From NCBI GenBank assembly GCA_000720375.1, contig JOAA01000009.1, positions 124,001 through 188,000 of the forward strand: DNA of 64,000 nucleotides, in the 5' to 3' direction. Positions 43,426-51,655 of the stretch are shown in pieces. Each line of letters begins with the position of its first letter. Within the stretch, counting starts at the first letter, position 1. The DNA is from Rhodococcus rhodnii. GTDB lineage: Bacteria; Actinomycetota; Actinomycetes; Mycobacteriales; Pseudonocardiaceae. Position numbers and translations under genes: made by a program. The notes beneath the pieces are model-generated. The model worked only from the letters and a program-made list of their open reading frames with translations. It did no database searches and had not been told where the DNA came from.

Positions 43426-44586
43426 ATGCGCGTGTCCACTTACCGAGAGGTGCGGTCGTACCCCTTCGCCGAATGCCAGCGGCTTGAGCTGGACCCCATT
43501 TACGACTACATCCGCGAGAATGAGCCGTTGTGCAGGGTGCAGTTGCCGTATGGGGGAGAGGCGTGGCTGGTCACGCGGCATGAGGACGTCCGGACCGTGC
43601 TGGTCGACACCCGCTTCAGCCGTGCCGCCGGGGTTGGCCGTGATGAACCCCGCGTGACACCGCACGTCCAACCGCGGGGCATGTTGGACATGGACCCGCC
43701 GGACCTCACGAGGCTGCGCAAGCTGGTCGCGGGCGCGTTCACCGCGCGGCGAGTCGAGCGGTTGCGGACGCGCGCCGTCAAGGTCACGACGGACCTGATC
43801 GACCGCATGGTCGAGCACGAGTCGGCTGATCTGGTCGAGGACTTCGCGGTGCCGCTGCCGATCATCATGATCTGCGAGCTGCTTGGCGTGCCGGTGGCCG
43901 ACCGGCAGGACTTCAAAGGCTGGGCGGAGACGTTCCTGACCGGCGCGAACACCGAGCCGCTGCTGGCGTACATGGCCGGGCTGGTCGCGCAACGCCGGGC
44001 GAAGCCGACCGACGACCTGCTCGGCGCACTGGTCGAGGCCCGTGACGGCTACGGCACGCTGACCGAGCACGAGCTGCTGTTCCTGGCCGCCGGCCTGCTC
44101 GCAGCTGGGTTCGAGACGACCGCCAGCCAGATCGGCAACTCGGTGTACGTCATGCTCACCCACCTAGGCGAATTGGTGCCGCCGAAACTGGTGCCGTCCG
44201 CCGTCGAGGAACTGCTGCGGTTTCTGCCGTTGACCGCTTCCGTCGGAACGCCGCGATGGGCGGTTGAGGACGTGACGTTGTCGGGTGGGACGATCCGGGC
44301 AGGTGAGACCGTGTTCGCCGATCGGGCGGCGGCCAACCGGGATCCGAGGGTTTTCCGTGACCCGCACCGGCTCGACGTGACCCGCTCACCCAACCCACAT
44401 GTCGGCTTGGGGCATGGCATCCACTACTGTCTGGGTGCGCAGTTGGCCCGGCTGGAACTTCAGGTGGCCCTTGCGACGTTGAGTGAAAGGCTGCCCGAGT
44501 TGCGGCTCGGTGTGGCGCAGGAGAGTCTGACTTGGCGGACCGGTGGAGCCCTGCGTGGGCTCGTGGCGTTGCCGGTCGCGTGGTGA
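43426..44586 (+). CDS. cytochrome P450
   Basis: 386 residues, the usual size of soluble bacterial P450s. The I-helix motif is AAGFETTASQ, the K-helix ExxR is ELLR, and the heme ligand is Cys335 in GLGHGIHYCLGAQLARLE, with Leu in place of the common Phe. Heme-thiolate monooxygenase in the cytoplasm; substrate unknown and no ferredoxin gene is adjacent. The ATG at 43426 begins the conserved N-terminal region. It ends at a strong shared terminator. Confidence 0.93.
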   Translation: MRVSTYREVRSYPFAECQRLELDPIYDYIRENEPLCRVQLPYGGEAWLVTRHEDVRTVLVDTRFSRAAGVGRDEPRVTPHVQPRGMLDMDPPDLTRLRKLVAGAFTARRVERLRTRAVKVTTDLIDRMVEHESADLVEDFAVPLPIIMICELLGVPVADRQDFKGWAETFLTGANTEPLLAYMAGLVAQRRAKPTDDLLGALVEARDGYGTLTEHELLFLAAGLLAAGFETTASQIGNSVYVMLTHLGELVPPKLVPSAVEELLRFLPLTASVGTPRWAVEDVTLSGGTIRAGETVFADRAAANRDPRVFRDPHRLDVTRSPNPHVGLGHGIHYCLGAQLARLELQVALATLSERLPELRLGVAQESLTWRTGGALRGLVALPVAW

Positions 44587-44589
44587 CCT

Positions 44590-44624
44590 CTGCGAGCCCT
44601 CGTGGCAGGGACGAGGGCTCGCAG
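44590..44624. terminator. bidirectional terminator between P450 and protease genes
   Basis: CTGCGAGCCCTCGT and ACGAGGGCTCGCAG are perfect 14-base arms around a seven-base loop. GGCTTTT follows on the plus strand. Confidence 0.85.
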
Positions 44625-44629
44625 GGCTT

Positions 44630-45553
44630 TTAACCGGCCTGAACCGAGTTGTAGAGGTTCTGGGCTTCGGCGCCGAAGTAGGGGCCGAACATCCAGTTCG
44701 GGAAGAAGTTGTACTTGAAGCTGTTCACCGAGTTCAGCGTGCCGGTGCCGGTCGCCTCGCTGAACGACAGGAACCACGGCCCGCCGCTCGAGCCGCCGGT
44801 CTGGTTGCAGTTCATCCCGATTCCCCGCGACAGCAGGAAGTCGTTGAACACCCGGCCACTGCAGTAGATCAGCTTCGACCCGTCGTACGGCGCCGCGGCC
44901 GAGTAGCCGAACGCGTACATGTTCTGGCCGCGCGCCTGGTTGAACGCGATGCCTTGGGCCCCAACGACATCGGTCAGGCTCTGGCCGTTGAGCTGGTTGA
45001 CGATGGCCGCGCCGATGTCGTAGTTGATGTCCTCACTGGCCACCCACTGCGGGGTGGCGTGCGTGCTCTTCGCGGTCCACGTGCCGTAAGGCGTGTTCCC
45101 GTTGTTGTAGCCGGGAACGAACACCCAGTTGGTGTGGAACGTGCCCTCCAGCTTCACGCAGTGCCCCGCCGTGATCACAGTGCTCTTGTTGCCACTGGTC
45201 ACCGCGTTGCCGCTGCACGAGGCCGTCCGGCCCTGATAGGTGAAGAACACCCGGCCCGCGGTCTTGGTGACCGCGCCGCCGCCGGTCCACGCCGCACCAC
45301 CGTTCGGAATGGACTGCGGGATCAGCGTGGGTAAGCCGCTTGCCACGTTCTTCACGGCGTTGCGGCTGATGGAGATGAGATCAAGCGGCTTGGCCGAACG
45401 CATCCGCTCGGGCGTCCAGAACGCCGTCACGGCCCTCGCTGCGCTGTCGGTCGTTGCCGCAAGATGTGTGGTCGCGCTCTTCGCCTGCGCGGCGGGTGTG
45501 GTGAACGCGGCCACTGCCAATCCGGTCACGGCTAAGACGAGTACTCGTTTCAT
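44630..45553 (-). CDS. secreted trypsin-like serine protease
   Basis: 307 residues. The signal peptide (about 1-24, TPAAQA) precedes a pro-region. The catalytic triad is visible: His in VITAGHC, Asp in NYDIGAAIV and Ser in GGSSGGPWFL. Paired cysteines fit the extracellular fold. The group is the glutamyl/V8-like and trypsin-like family of actinomycetes. Specificity cannot be read. Confidence 0.88.
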   Translation of the reverse strand: MKRVLVLAVTGLAVAAFTTPAAQAKSATTHLAATTDSAARAVTAFWTPERMRSAKPLDLISISRNAVKNVASGLPTLIPQSIPNGGAAWTGGGAVTKTAGRVFFTYQGRTASCSGNAVTSGNKSTVITAGHCVKLEGTFHTNWVFVPGYNNGNTPYGTWTAKSTHATPQWVASEDINYDIGAAIVNQLNGQSLTDVVGAQGIAFNQARGQNMYAFGYSAAAPYDGSKLIYCSGRVFNDFLLSRGIGMNCNQTGGSSGGPWFLSFSEATGTGTLNSVNSFKYNFFPNWMFGPYFGAEAQNLYNSVQAG

Positions 45554-45915
45554 GCCGGCTCTTTTCCGGGTGGGGAGCAGGGTTACCCGAAGGTAACTCG
45601 CGACCCGGCGAAGAACCAGCCTGGAACGGTTCAGCTACCGACAGAAGGGTGAGGCCGTGTCCACCACCCCAGCACCGCGTGTCCACCACTCCAGCACAGT
45701 GTGTCCACCATTCCGGCACACCGTGTCGCACGTTCCGGCACACCGTGTCGCACGTTCCAGCACACCGTGTCCGCCGTTCCAGCACCGCGTGTTCGCCTTT
45801 CCGGCACCCTGAAATGCCTCGGCACGCCGGCCCGGTGCGAACTCGGGGTGCCGGAGTGTGCGTCTCATGGTGCTCGAAAGTGCATTTCGGTGTGTCGGAA
45901 AGGTGGACACGCCGG
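45554..45915. other. 362-base gene-free region with a 22-base tandem repeat
   Basis: Promoter of the protease gene on the left, tandem repeat in the middle, and a short stretch to 45915 with a few more GTGGACACG-like words. Open frames across the repeat have no start signals and a period not divisible by three, so I call no gene here. Confidence 0.6.
45657..45810. repeat. seven-copy 22-base tandem repeat
   Basis: Seven units each begin GTGTCC, GTGTCG or GTGTTC and contain TTCCGGCAC or TTCCAGCAC at the same offset, spanning exactly 154 bases. There are no unique spacers, so it is not a CRISPR array. Confidence 0.85.
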
Positions 45916-46590
45916 TTAGCCCAGGTCGCGGAGCCATTGCTCGACTCCGGCCACGTGCACGGTGGCCCACGAGCGGGCCAGCTCCGGTTGGCGGGCTTCG
46001 AGGGCGGCGACGATCGCGCGGTGCTCGGCGACCGTGCGGTCGACCGCGCCGCCCTGCGAGATGCCGCGCCAGATTCGGACTCGGACCGTCGGCCCGGCGA
46101 GGGTGTCCATCAGCTGGGCGAGGTAGTTGTTGCCCGCGGCGGCCACGATTCGCCGGTGGAACTGCAGGTCGTATTCGACCAGTTCCTCGACCGACGCGGC
46201 CTGCTCGGTGGCGTCACAGAGCTTGCGCAGCTCCTCGATGTCCTCGTCGCTGACCGACAACGCGGCGGTCGCGGTGGCCGCGGGCTCGAGGATCCGGCGG
46301 ACCTCCAGCATCTCCAGCACCGACTCCTCGCTGCGGTGCAGGTCCAGCACGAACGACAGCGCGCCGAGCAGTTCGCCCGCGCGCAGGCTGGAGACGTACG
46401 TGCCGTCGCCCTGACGCACGTCGAGCACCCTGACCAGGGACAACGCCCGTACGGCCTCACGCAGCGAGTTACGTGACAGCCCGAGGCGATCGGCAAGGTC
46501 GGCTTCCCGCGGCAGCCGGTCGCCCGGCTTGAGCTCGCCGGACATGATCATTTCCCGGACGCGCAGGATCGCGTCGTCGGTTACCGCCAC
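45916..46590 (-). CDS. GntR-family regulator, FCD (FadR) subfamily
   Basis: 224 residues. Winged helix at about 5-70 (MIMSGELKPGDRLPREADLA; GLSRNSLREAVRALSLVRVL) and an all-helical FCD domain with metal-ligand pattern residues (YDLQFHRRIVAAAGN; AEHRAIVAALEARQP). FCD regulators usually sense carboxylic or sugar acids. A perfect palindrome 16 bases upstream of its start suggests autoregulation. The sugar-acid genes at the left edge are possible but unproven targets. Confidence 0.9.
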   Translation of the reverse strand: MAVTDDAILRVREMIMSGELKPGDRLPREADLADRLGLSRNSLREAVRALSLVRVLDVRQGDGTYVSSLRAGELLGALSFVLDLHRSEESVLEMLEVRRILEPAATATAALSVSDEDIEELRKLCDATEQAASVEELVEYDLQFHRRIVAAAGNNYLAQLMDTLAGPTVRVRIWRGISQGGAVDRTVAEHRAIVAALEARQPELARSWATVHVAGVEQWLRDLG

Positions 46591-46605
46591 GCCTCACCCC
46601 TCGTT

Positions 46606-46620
46606 AGACATCGGATGTCT
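46606..46620. promoter_or_regulatory. GntR/FCD-type operator
   Basis: AGACAT, CGG, ATGTCT is a perfect inverted repeat between the regulator start (46590) and the upstream VOC stop (46620). The core ACATCGGATGT is typical of FCD-family operators. Confidence 0.6.
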
Positions 46621-46985
46621 CACGCACCAGTATGCGGCATGTCTGCCGCGATGGGATGACGTGGCTGATAAAGACCCATCGTGCCGCCGCCGGGCATGGC
46701 GAACTCGGTGAGCAGGCCCCAGCCCTGATCGGTGACGTCCGTGGTGAACTCGACGCCCTTGGCCTTGAGCTCGGCCACGGTCGCCTCGATGTCGTCGCAC
46801 ATCAGATACAGCTCATGCGTGCCTTCGCCGTCGGTCGGATGCGCGGCGACCTCCGCGGGCGGCGATTGAAAGATCAACCAGCCGCCACCGGCATCAACCG
46901 ATGGCCAGCCCAGCACATCGCGGAAGAACGCCCGGGTTTCCTCCGCCTGTTTCGAGTAGACGATGGCGTGCATGCCGGTAATCAC
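46620..46985 (-). CDS. VOC-superfamily protein
   Basis: 121 residues with one glyoxalase-like module (MHAIVYSKQAEETRAFFRDV; THELYLMCDDIEATVAEL; EFAMPGGGTMGLYQP). The GTG at 46985 is preceded by GGGTGAG; an ATG four codons later is possible. It starts 13 bases after the small cupredoxin gene and so may be the last gene of the copper/redox operon. Ligand unknown. Confidence 0.8.
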   Translation of the reverse strand: MITGMHAIVYSKQAEETRAFFRDVLGWPSVDAGGGWLIFQSPPAEVAAHPTDGEGTHELYLMCDDIEATVAELKAKGVEFTTDVTDQGWGLLTEFAMPGGGTMGLYQPRHPIAADMPHTGA

Positions 46986-46998
46986 CCGCAGACCATAC

Positions 46999-47589
46999 TC
47001 ACCCGGCCGAGCGTGAACCAATCAGCAGTAGGCACAGCGTGGCGACGCCCGCGACCAGACCGGCGACCAGCAGCAGCGGATCGAGACTCGGACTCGGTGG
47101 CGGCGCGGGCGTGGCGGCCACCACAGGTTGTTGCGCCACAGGCGTTTCCTCAACTGTCTCCGGTACGACGACGGCAGAGGTTTGCTGGGTGCGCGGCGCC
47201 GAGGTTGCTGTTTGCCGGCGCTGGGATTGTGCAGGTTGTTGCTGTTGTTGAGGTGTCGGTGCCTGGACCGCTTGACGGACCACGATCTGGCCGCGCATGT
47301 CCGGATGGATCGAGCAGTAGTACGAATATGTCCCCGGCGTGGTGAAGGTGAAACTCCACGTCTGCCCGGTGTTCAGCATCGGTGAGCGGAACTGTGCCGG
47401 TCCGGCAGTGGTGACAGCGTCATGCGGTGCCTGGTCGTGATTGGTCCACGTGACCGTGTCGCCGACGTTGATCGTCAGCGTGCCGGGACCGTAGGCGTAG
47501 CCGGACATGTGGACCTGTTGCGTGGCCGCGGCGGCCGTGGGTGCGGGCAGGAGCATGAACAGGGCCAGTACGACGAAGATTCGACTCAT
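46999..47589 (-). CDS. small cupredoxin with C-terminal membrane anchor
   Basis: 196 residues. Signal peptide 1-22; cupredoxin domain about 23-105 with the type 1 copper site (His in NHDQAPHDAV, then Cys, His and Met in YYCSIHPDM). A Gln/Pro/Thr-rich linker leads to a C-terminal membrane helix (LLLVAGLVAGVATLCLLLIG), holding it outside the membrane. Its ATG overlaps the YceI stop. Probably an electron carrier or copper-binding protein. Confidence 0.87.
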   Translation of the reverse strand: MSRIFVVLALFMLLPAPTAAAATQQVHMSGYAYGPGTLTINVGDTVTWTNHDQAPHDAVTTAGPAQFRSPMLNTGQTWSFTFTTPGTYSYYCSIHPDMRGQIVVRQAVQAPTPQQQQQPAQSQRRQTATSAPRTQQTSAVVVPETVEETPVAQQPVVAATPAPPPSPSLDPLLLVAGLVAGVATLCLLLIGSRSAG

Positions 47590-48041
47590 CGGGTGAACTC
47601 CGCGGCGATCTCGACGTGCAGCCTGCGGCGGCCGAGCAACCGGGCGGGCAGGTTGAGCCGCCGGGTCCGTGGCTGTGACCGGCCGATCCGCCCACGTCCC
47701 CAGATGATCACGGTGTCCTGGTCGACCGAGATGGTCTTCGTGCGCAGCGTCAGCACGCAGTCGGTCTGGCGCACCCGAACCGTTCCGGTGAAGTCGTCGC
47801 CGGCTCGCTGGGCCTGGAACGCGATGGTGGGGTAGCGCTTCGCGGACAGTCCTTTGTGGCCACGCAGCGCCCGGCCGAGTAACGGTGTCTTCAGTGACGC
47901 GGCCTCGACCGTGATCGACATCGAGTCGGTGAGCTCGCCGTCGCGTGCCCGGAACCGTGCTCTGGTCAGTGGAAGGCCGAGCATTCGTGGCGTGACCTCG
48001 ATGACGCATCGGTCCGGGCAGAGGGTGAGTGTGTCAGTCAT
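47586..48041 (-). CDS. YceI-like lipocalin-fold protein
   Basis: 151 residues; RGHKGLSAKRYPTIAFQAQRA matches the core of YceI proteins, which bind isoprenoid lipids in a barrel. There is no signal peptide, so it appears cytoplasmic, and it is Arg-rich at the C-terminus. The ATG at 48041 follows GGAGGCAACC. It lies between two cupredoxin genes; YceI with cupredoxin/CopD neighbours hints at quinone or lipid-linked redox chemistry. Confidence 0.75.
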   Translation of the reverse strand: MTDTLTLCPDRCVIEVTPRMLGLPLTRARFRARDGELTDSMSITVEAASLKTPLLGRALRGHKGLSAKRYPTIAFQAQRAGDDFTGTVRVRQTDCVLTLRTKTISVDQDTVIIWGRGRIGRSQPRTRRLNLPARLLGRRRLHVEIAAEFTR

Positions 48042-48111
48042 GGTTGCCTCCGAGGCAGAATGAGGCTGGCCCGGCCAGCTAAGCCCTGGCCGGGCCGCCC
48101 TCATGGCGACG

Positions 48112-49050
48112 TCAGCACGCCGCCTGGCTCAGCAGTGGCGTGAGCACCTGGTCGAGCATCACGGTGTGTGTCTTGATGTACTGGTCGGCGTTGAGCAACT
48201 CGGTGAGCTGCGTGAACAGTGACGTCTGCAGGTGTGCCGCGCGGATGTGCGTGATCAGCGGGTTGAGTGCGTCGGTCACCGCCTTGCTGGTCGTACCGTC
48301 CACAATGGGCACGAGCATCTGGTCGAGCATCACGGTGTGTGTCTTGATGTACTGATCGGTGTTGAGGGTCTCGGTCACCTGGGTGAGCGGCGAGGTCTGC
48401 AGGTGTGCCGCTCGCACGTGCGCGATGAACGGCTCAAGCGCCGCCTTCGGCACGCACTTGGCCGGTGGGGTTGTGGTGGGTGGTGGCGTCGTCGGCGGCG
48501 ACGTCGGTGGTTGGGTGGTCGGCGGCGGGGTCGAGCCACCGGTCACGGTGACCTTGGCCGTCATGTCCGGATGCACCGAGCAGAAGTACGAGTACGTCCC
48601 CGCCTTGCTGAACGTGTACGTGTAGGTCTGGCCTTGCTGCAGCAGTGGCGAGGTGAACTTCTCCGGCCCGTCGGTGACGACGACATTGTGCGGCGCGCTG
48701 TCGTGGTTGGTCCACGTCACCGTGTCGCCGACAGCGATGGTCAGCTCGGCGGGCGTGTACTTGTAGCCCATGATCTCGACCGTCTTGGTCGCGGCGGGCT
48801 GGGCAGCGGCCGGTGCCGCCGCCTGGACCGGCGCGGCCTGCAACGGAGCGGCCAGCGCGGGCAACTCCGGCACGGCGAGCGCGTCGTTCTGGGCGGCGAG
48901 GCCGACCTGAGCAGGCGCCGGGTCCGTACGAACCGGGGCAGCCAACGTGAACAACGCGAACAGCGATCCGGCGATCGCCACTACGGCGAGCGCGCCGAGC
49001 AGGCGGCCGCGGTACGTGGTCCGCTCGCCAGGCGGATCGGGCTTGTCCAT
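48112..49050 (-). CDS. membrane-anchored cupredoxin with a duplicated helical C-terminal module
   Basis: 312 residues. Membrane anchor at about 20-44, Ala/Pro-rich linker, cupredoxin at about 92-175 with the copper ligands (NHDSAPHNVV and YFCSVHPDM), Pro/Thr-rich spacer, then two copies of a roughly 50-residue helical module sharing RAAHLQTS and QYIKTHTVMLDQ. The copies are 57 codons apart and are bracketed by Cys residues (KCVPKA and the final QAAC), suggesting a disulfide-closed domain. I do not recognise the module. AGGAG lies nine bases before the ATG. Confidence 0.85.
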   Translation of the reverse strand: MDKPDPPGERTTYRGRLLGALAVVAIAGSLFALFTLAAPVRTDPAPAQVGLAAQNDALAVPELPALAAPLQAAPVQAAAPAAAQPAATKTVEIMGYKYTPAELTIAVGDTVTWTNHDSAPHNVVVTDGPEKFTSPLLQQGQTYTYTFSKAGTYSYFCSVHPDMTAKVTVTGGSTPPPTTQPPTSPPTTPPPTTTPPAKCVPKAALEPFIAHVRAAHLQTSPLTQVTETLNTDQYIKTHTVMLDQMLVPIVDGTTSKAVTDALNPLITHIRAAHLQTSLFTQLTELLNADQYIKTHTVMLDQVLTPLLSQAAC

Positions 49051-49077
49051 CGGGTGTTCTCCTCTCACAGGGACACA

Positions 49078-49983
49078 TCACCGGCCGGGATTGGCGGTGA
49101 CGAGCAAGCTCGCCGCGACGAGAACGGCGACAACGAGGACGGTCTCCACTGCGACCGAATAGACGAACGGGCGCACGGTCGCGGAATCGCCGCGTAACAC
49201 CACAGCGAAGTCGAGCCGTCGTTTGACCCAGCGTTTGCTCAGCTGGGCGGCGCCGAGGATGACTGCGAAGACCGCGAGTTTGATCAGCAGCAGCCTGCCG
49301 TAGCCAGTGGTCACGAGGACGTCCAGCGACGGCAGCAACTGCAGCGCCAGCACGGTTCCGGCCGACGCGATGACGATCACGCTGATCATCGCCAGCCTGG
49401 AGTACTTGGGCGTCACCGTGGCCAGTTCGTCCGGCTGCCGGCGGGGCAGGACGCCCAGCAGCAGGAAAACCAGTCCGCCGAACCACGCGCAGACTCCGGC
49501 CAGGTGCGCCAATGCGGCTATCTCGGCGACTGTCTTGTCAGGCGCGTCAACGGCATGCCCGGTGAGTCCCGCGGTGCGTAACAGGCCAAGTGCGACCGCG
49601 CCCGCGCCGACGCGCCAGGCCGCGGACCGAGCAGCTTTTTCCCTGCGCTGCAACAGGTCGGCGAGCACGACCATAGCGAGCACCCACAACAGGGCCTTGG
49701 CGAACCATACGCGTCCAACTTGGACACTGAGCAACTGCTGGAGAGCTGCCAGGTTGATCGGCTGCTGGGTCACCCACGCCGCCTGGAACGCGATCGCGGC
49801 CAGTGTGCCTGCCAGACCGAGGAACCAGCCGATGGCCAGCAGCCTTCGCGTCCGGGGATCGTTGCCGCCGTTCGGCCACAGCAGCGCGACGAACAGGCAT
49901 CCGCCGACGAACAAGGTGATCCCGAGGTAGTCCAGCACGCGGGCGAAGACGTACAGCTCGCGTGCCGAATCGGCGACGTTCAT
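49078..49983 (-). CDS. CopD-family copper-export/uptake membrane protein
   Basis: 301 residues with about eight membrane helices. The pattern (ARVLDYLGITLFVGGCLFVALL; LAHLAGVCAWFGGLVFLLLG) fits the CopD domain, with conserved His in a helix (GLTGHAVDAPD; LAHLAG). It is thought to move copper across the membrane. It overlaps the upstream gene by four bases and precedes the cupredoxin by 27 bases. Confidence 0.85.
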   Translation of the reverse strand: MNVADSARELYVFARVLDYLGITLFVGGCLFVALLWPNGGNDPRTRRLLAIGWFLGLAGTLAAIAFQAAWVTQQPINLAALQQLLSVQVGRVWFAKALLWVLAMVVLADLLQRREKAARSAAWRVGAGAVALGLLRTAGLTGHAVDAPDKTVAEIAALAHLAGVCAWFGGLVFLLLGVLPRRQPDELATVTPKYSRLAMISVIVIASAGTVLALQLLPSLDVLVTTGYGRLLLIKLAVFAVILGAAQLSKRWVKRRLDFAVVLRGDSATVRPFVYSVAVETVLVVAVLVAASLLVTANPGR

Positions 49984-50519
49984 CGCGGAGTGCTTGTCGT
50001 AGTCGGTGTCGGTGTCGGTGTCGGGAGCTGGCAGTCGGTGCCCAGCAACGGATCCGTTACCGGGGCCAACGGCTCGGTCGGCAGGCCGAGCAACCCGGTG
50101 AGACCGCCGACCGTTCCGTCCACTGTGTCCACGAGTGTCCTGAGCAGACCCGGATCGCACGGCGGCAGGGCCGGGGTCGTTGTTGACGGCGGCGCGGAGG
50201 GTGGCGTTGAGGGATGCCAGGTGTGTGGTGGCGGTGTCAGGGCCGGAGTCGTCGGGTCTGGGCGTCCTTGAATTGGTTGGGGTGCAACGACTCCGCCACC
50301 GCCCACGGAACCGCCGCCGACAGGTTGAACAGGGACGGGCTGCTGCTGGGTGGTCTGCGTCCGCGTGGTCGGTGTCCGAGTAGGCGGGGTCGTCTGGGCC
50401 TGTGCCGTGTCACCGGGTTGCTGGCGCAGACCGAGGCCGGACGCGAAGCCGAGCACCACGACCACCGTGCCGACCAAGCCTGCCGCGACGAAGTGTTCCC
50501 GCTTGAGTCCGGTCGCCAT
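49980..50519 (-). CDS. Pro/Thr-rich membrane-anchored protein, first gene of the CopD operon
   Basis: 179 residues: one membrane segment (about 10-30), a long Pro/Thr/Gln-rich extracellular stretch, and a short C-terminal hydrophobic helix-like part with two cysteines (PPCDPGLL and GTDCQL). No family recognised. Position suggests an envelope scaffold for the copper/redox proteins. Codons fit a real gene, and the stop overlaps the CopD start. Confidence 0.65.
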   Translation of the reverse strand: MATGLKREHFVAAGLVGTVVVVLGFASGLGLRQQPGDTAQAQTTPPTRTPTTRTQTTQQQPVPVQPVGGGSVGGGGVVAPQPIQGRPDPTTPALTPPPHTWHPSTPPSAPPSTTTPALPPCDPGLLRTLVDTVDGTVGGLTGLLGLPTEPLAPVTDPLLGTDCQLPTPTPTPTTTSTPR

Positions 50520-50686
50520 CAGATGTCCCCTAGAGGTCTCGACCGTGTGGAGTACGGCGAAGTAGACCAGCCGGGCTCATTGCTGCGCGTAGCGATCCGA
50601 TGACTCAACGGTAAAGCTGGTCGCACGATCGGTTGATCACTGGGGTGAGATCCAGGACACACCTGGTTAACAGCAGACTGGATCGC

Positions 50687-51655
50687 ATGAGATTTGGCGT
50701 GTTCTTGCTGGCAGGTCGGTTCCCGGCGCAAGACGACCGGGACGCTTTGCGGCGTGCGTCGGACGCCGTGGTGTGGGCTGAGCAGGCGGGATTCGACGAC
50801 GTGTGGATCGCCGAGCACCACTTCATGTCGTACGGCGTCTGTCCATCGGCGATCACGTTCGCGGCGCATGCCTTGGGGCGCACGGAAAGGATCACGGTCG
50901 GCACGGCGGTCAGCGTGCTGTCGACGACCCATCCGGTGATGCTCGCCGAGCAGGTGACCATGCTCGACCAGATGTCTGACGGGCGGTTGCACCTCGGCGT
51001 CGGGCGCGGCGGCCCGTGGCGTGACCTCGAGGTGTTCGGCACCGGGCTTGACCGGTGGGAGAACGGGTTCGCCGAAAGCCTCGACCTGCTGATCGACTGC
51101 CTGAGCGAACCGTGGGTGAAAAGCACGGGCCGGTTCGAGTTCCGCGAGGTGCCGATGGTGCCGAAACCTGGGAAGCGGCCGCGGCTGACGGTCGCCTGTA
51201 CGTCACCGGGAACAATCGAGGTGGCCGCGCGCCGAAACCTGCCGATGTTGCTGGGGATGGACCTCGACGACACCCGTAAAGCCGCGATGATCGATTCCTA
51301 CCGGCAGGCTGGCGGCACAGCAACGGAGCACATCGGAGCCGTGCTCACCCATGTCGCCGACAGTCGGGAGCAAGCTGTCCACGAGCTCAGAACGCTTATG
51401 CCGCAATGGCTTGGGCCAGGGCTGAAAGGCTACGTGGCCGTCGATGACCGGCCGCGCACCGAGCGGGATCCGGTCGGCTACACCGAGCACCTGATCGGGA
51501 TCAGCCCGGTAGGGACCGCCGAGCAGTGCCTGGATCACCTGCGGCGCAACGCTTCCGGCATTGAGCACTACATCCTCATGGTGGACGGGTGTGGCGACCC
51601 CCAGCTCACCCGTCGCACCATCGAACGGCTAGGTCACTTGATCGGGGTCGTCTGA
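50687..51655 (+). CDS. LLM-class flavin-dependent oxidoreductase
   Basis: 322 residues with the luciferase-like TIM barrel pattern (MRFGVFLLAGRFPAQDD; DDVWIAEHHFMSYG; ITVGTAVSVLSTTHPVMLAEQ). It should use FMN or F420. Substrate unknown. The ATG at 50687 starts the first barrel strand. The upstream 167 bases show no gene. The 3' end overlaps the SnoaL-like gene by 22 bases. Confidence 0.88.
   Translation: MRFGVFLLAGRFPAQDDRDALRRASDAVVWAEQAGFDDVWIAEHHFMSYGVCPSAITFAAHALGRTERITVGTAVSVLSTTHPVMLAEQVTMLDQMSDGRLHLGVGRGGPWRDLEVFGTGLDRWENGFAESLDLLIDCLSEPWVKSTGRFEFREVPMVPKPGKRPRLTVACTSPGTIEVAARRNLPMLLGMDLDDTRKAAMIDSYRQAGGTATEHIGAVLTHVADSREQAVHELRTLMPQWLGPGLKGYVAVDDRPRTERDPVGYTEHLIGISPVGTAEQCLDHLRRNASGIEHYILMVDGCGDPQLTRRTIERLGHLIGVV

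Noticed and set aside
45657..45810. CRISPR-like array
   Set aside because: Units abut without spacers, are only 22 bases and not palindromic; no cas genes.
45631..45970. Cys/Trp-rich small proteins encoded across the 22-base repeat
   Set aside because: The period is not a multiple of three, so no frame keeps a repeat, and there is no start signal.
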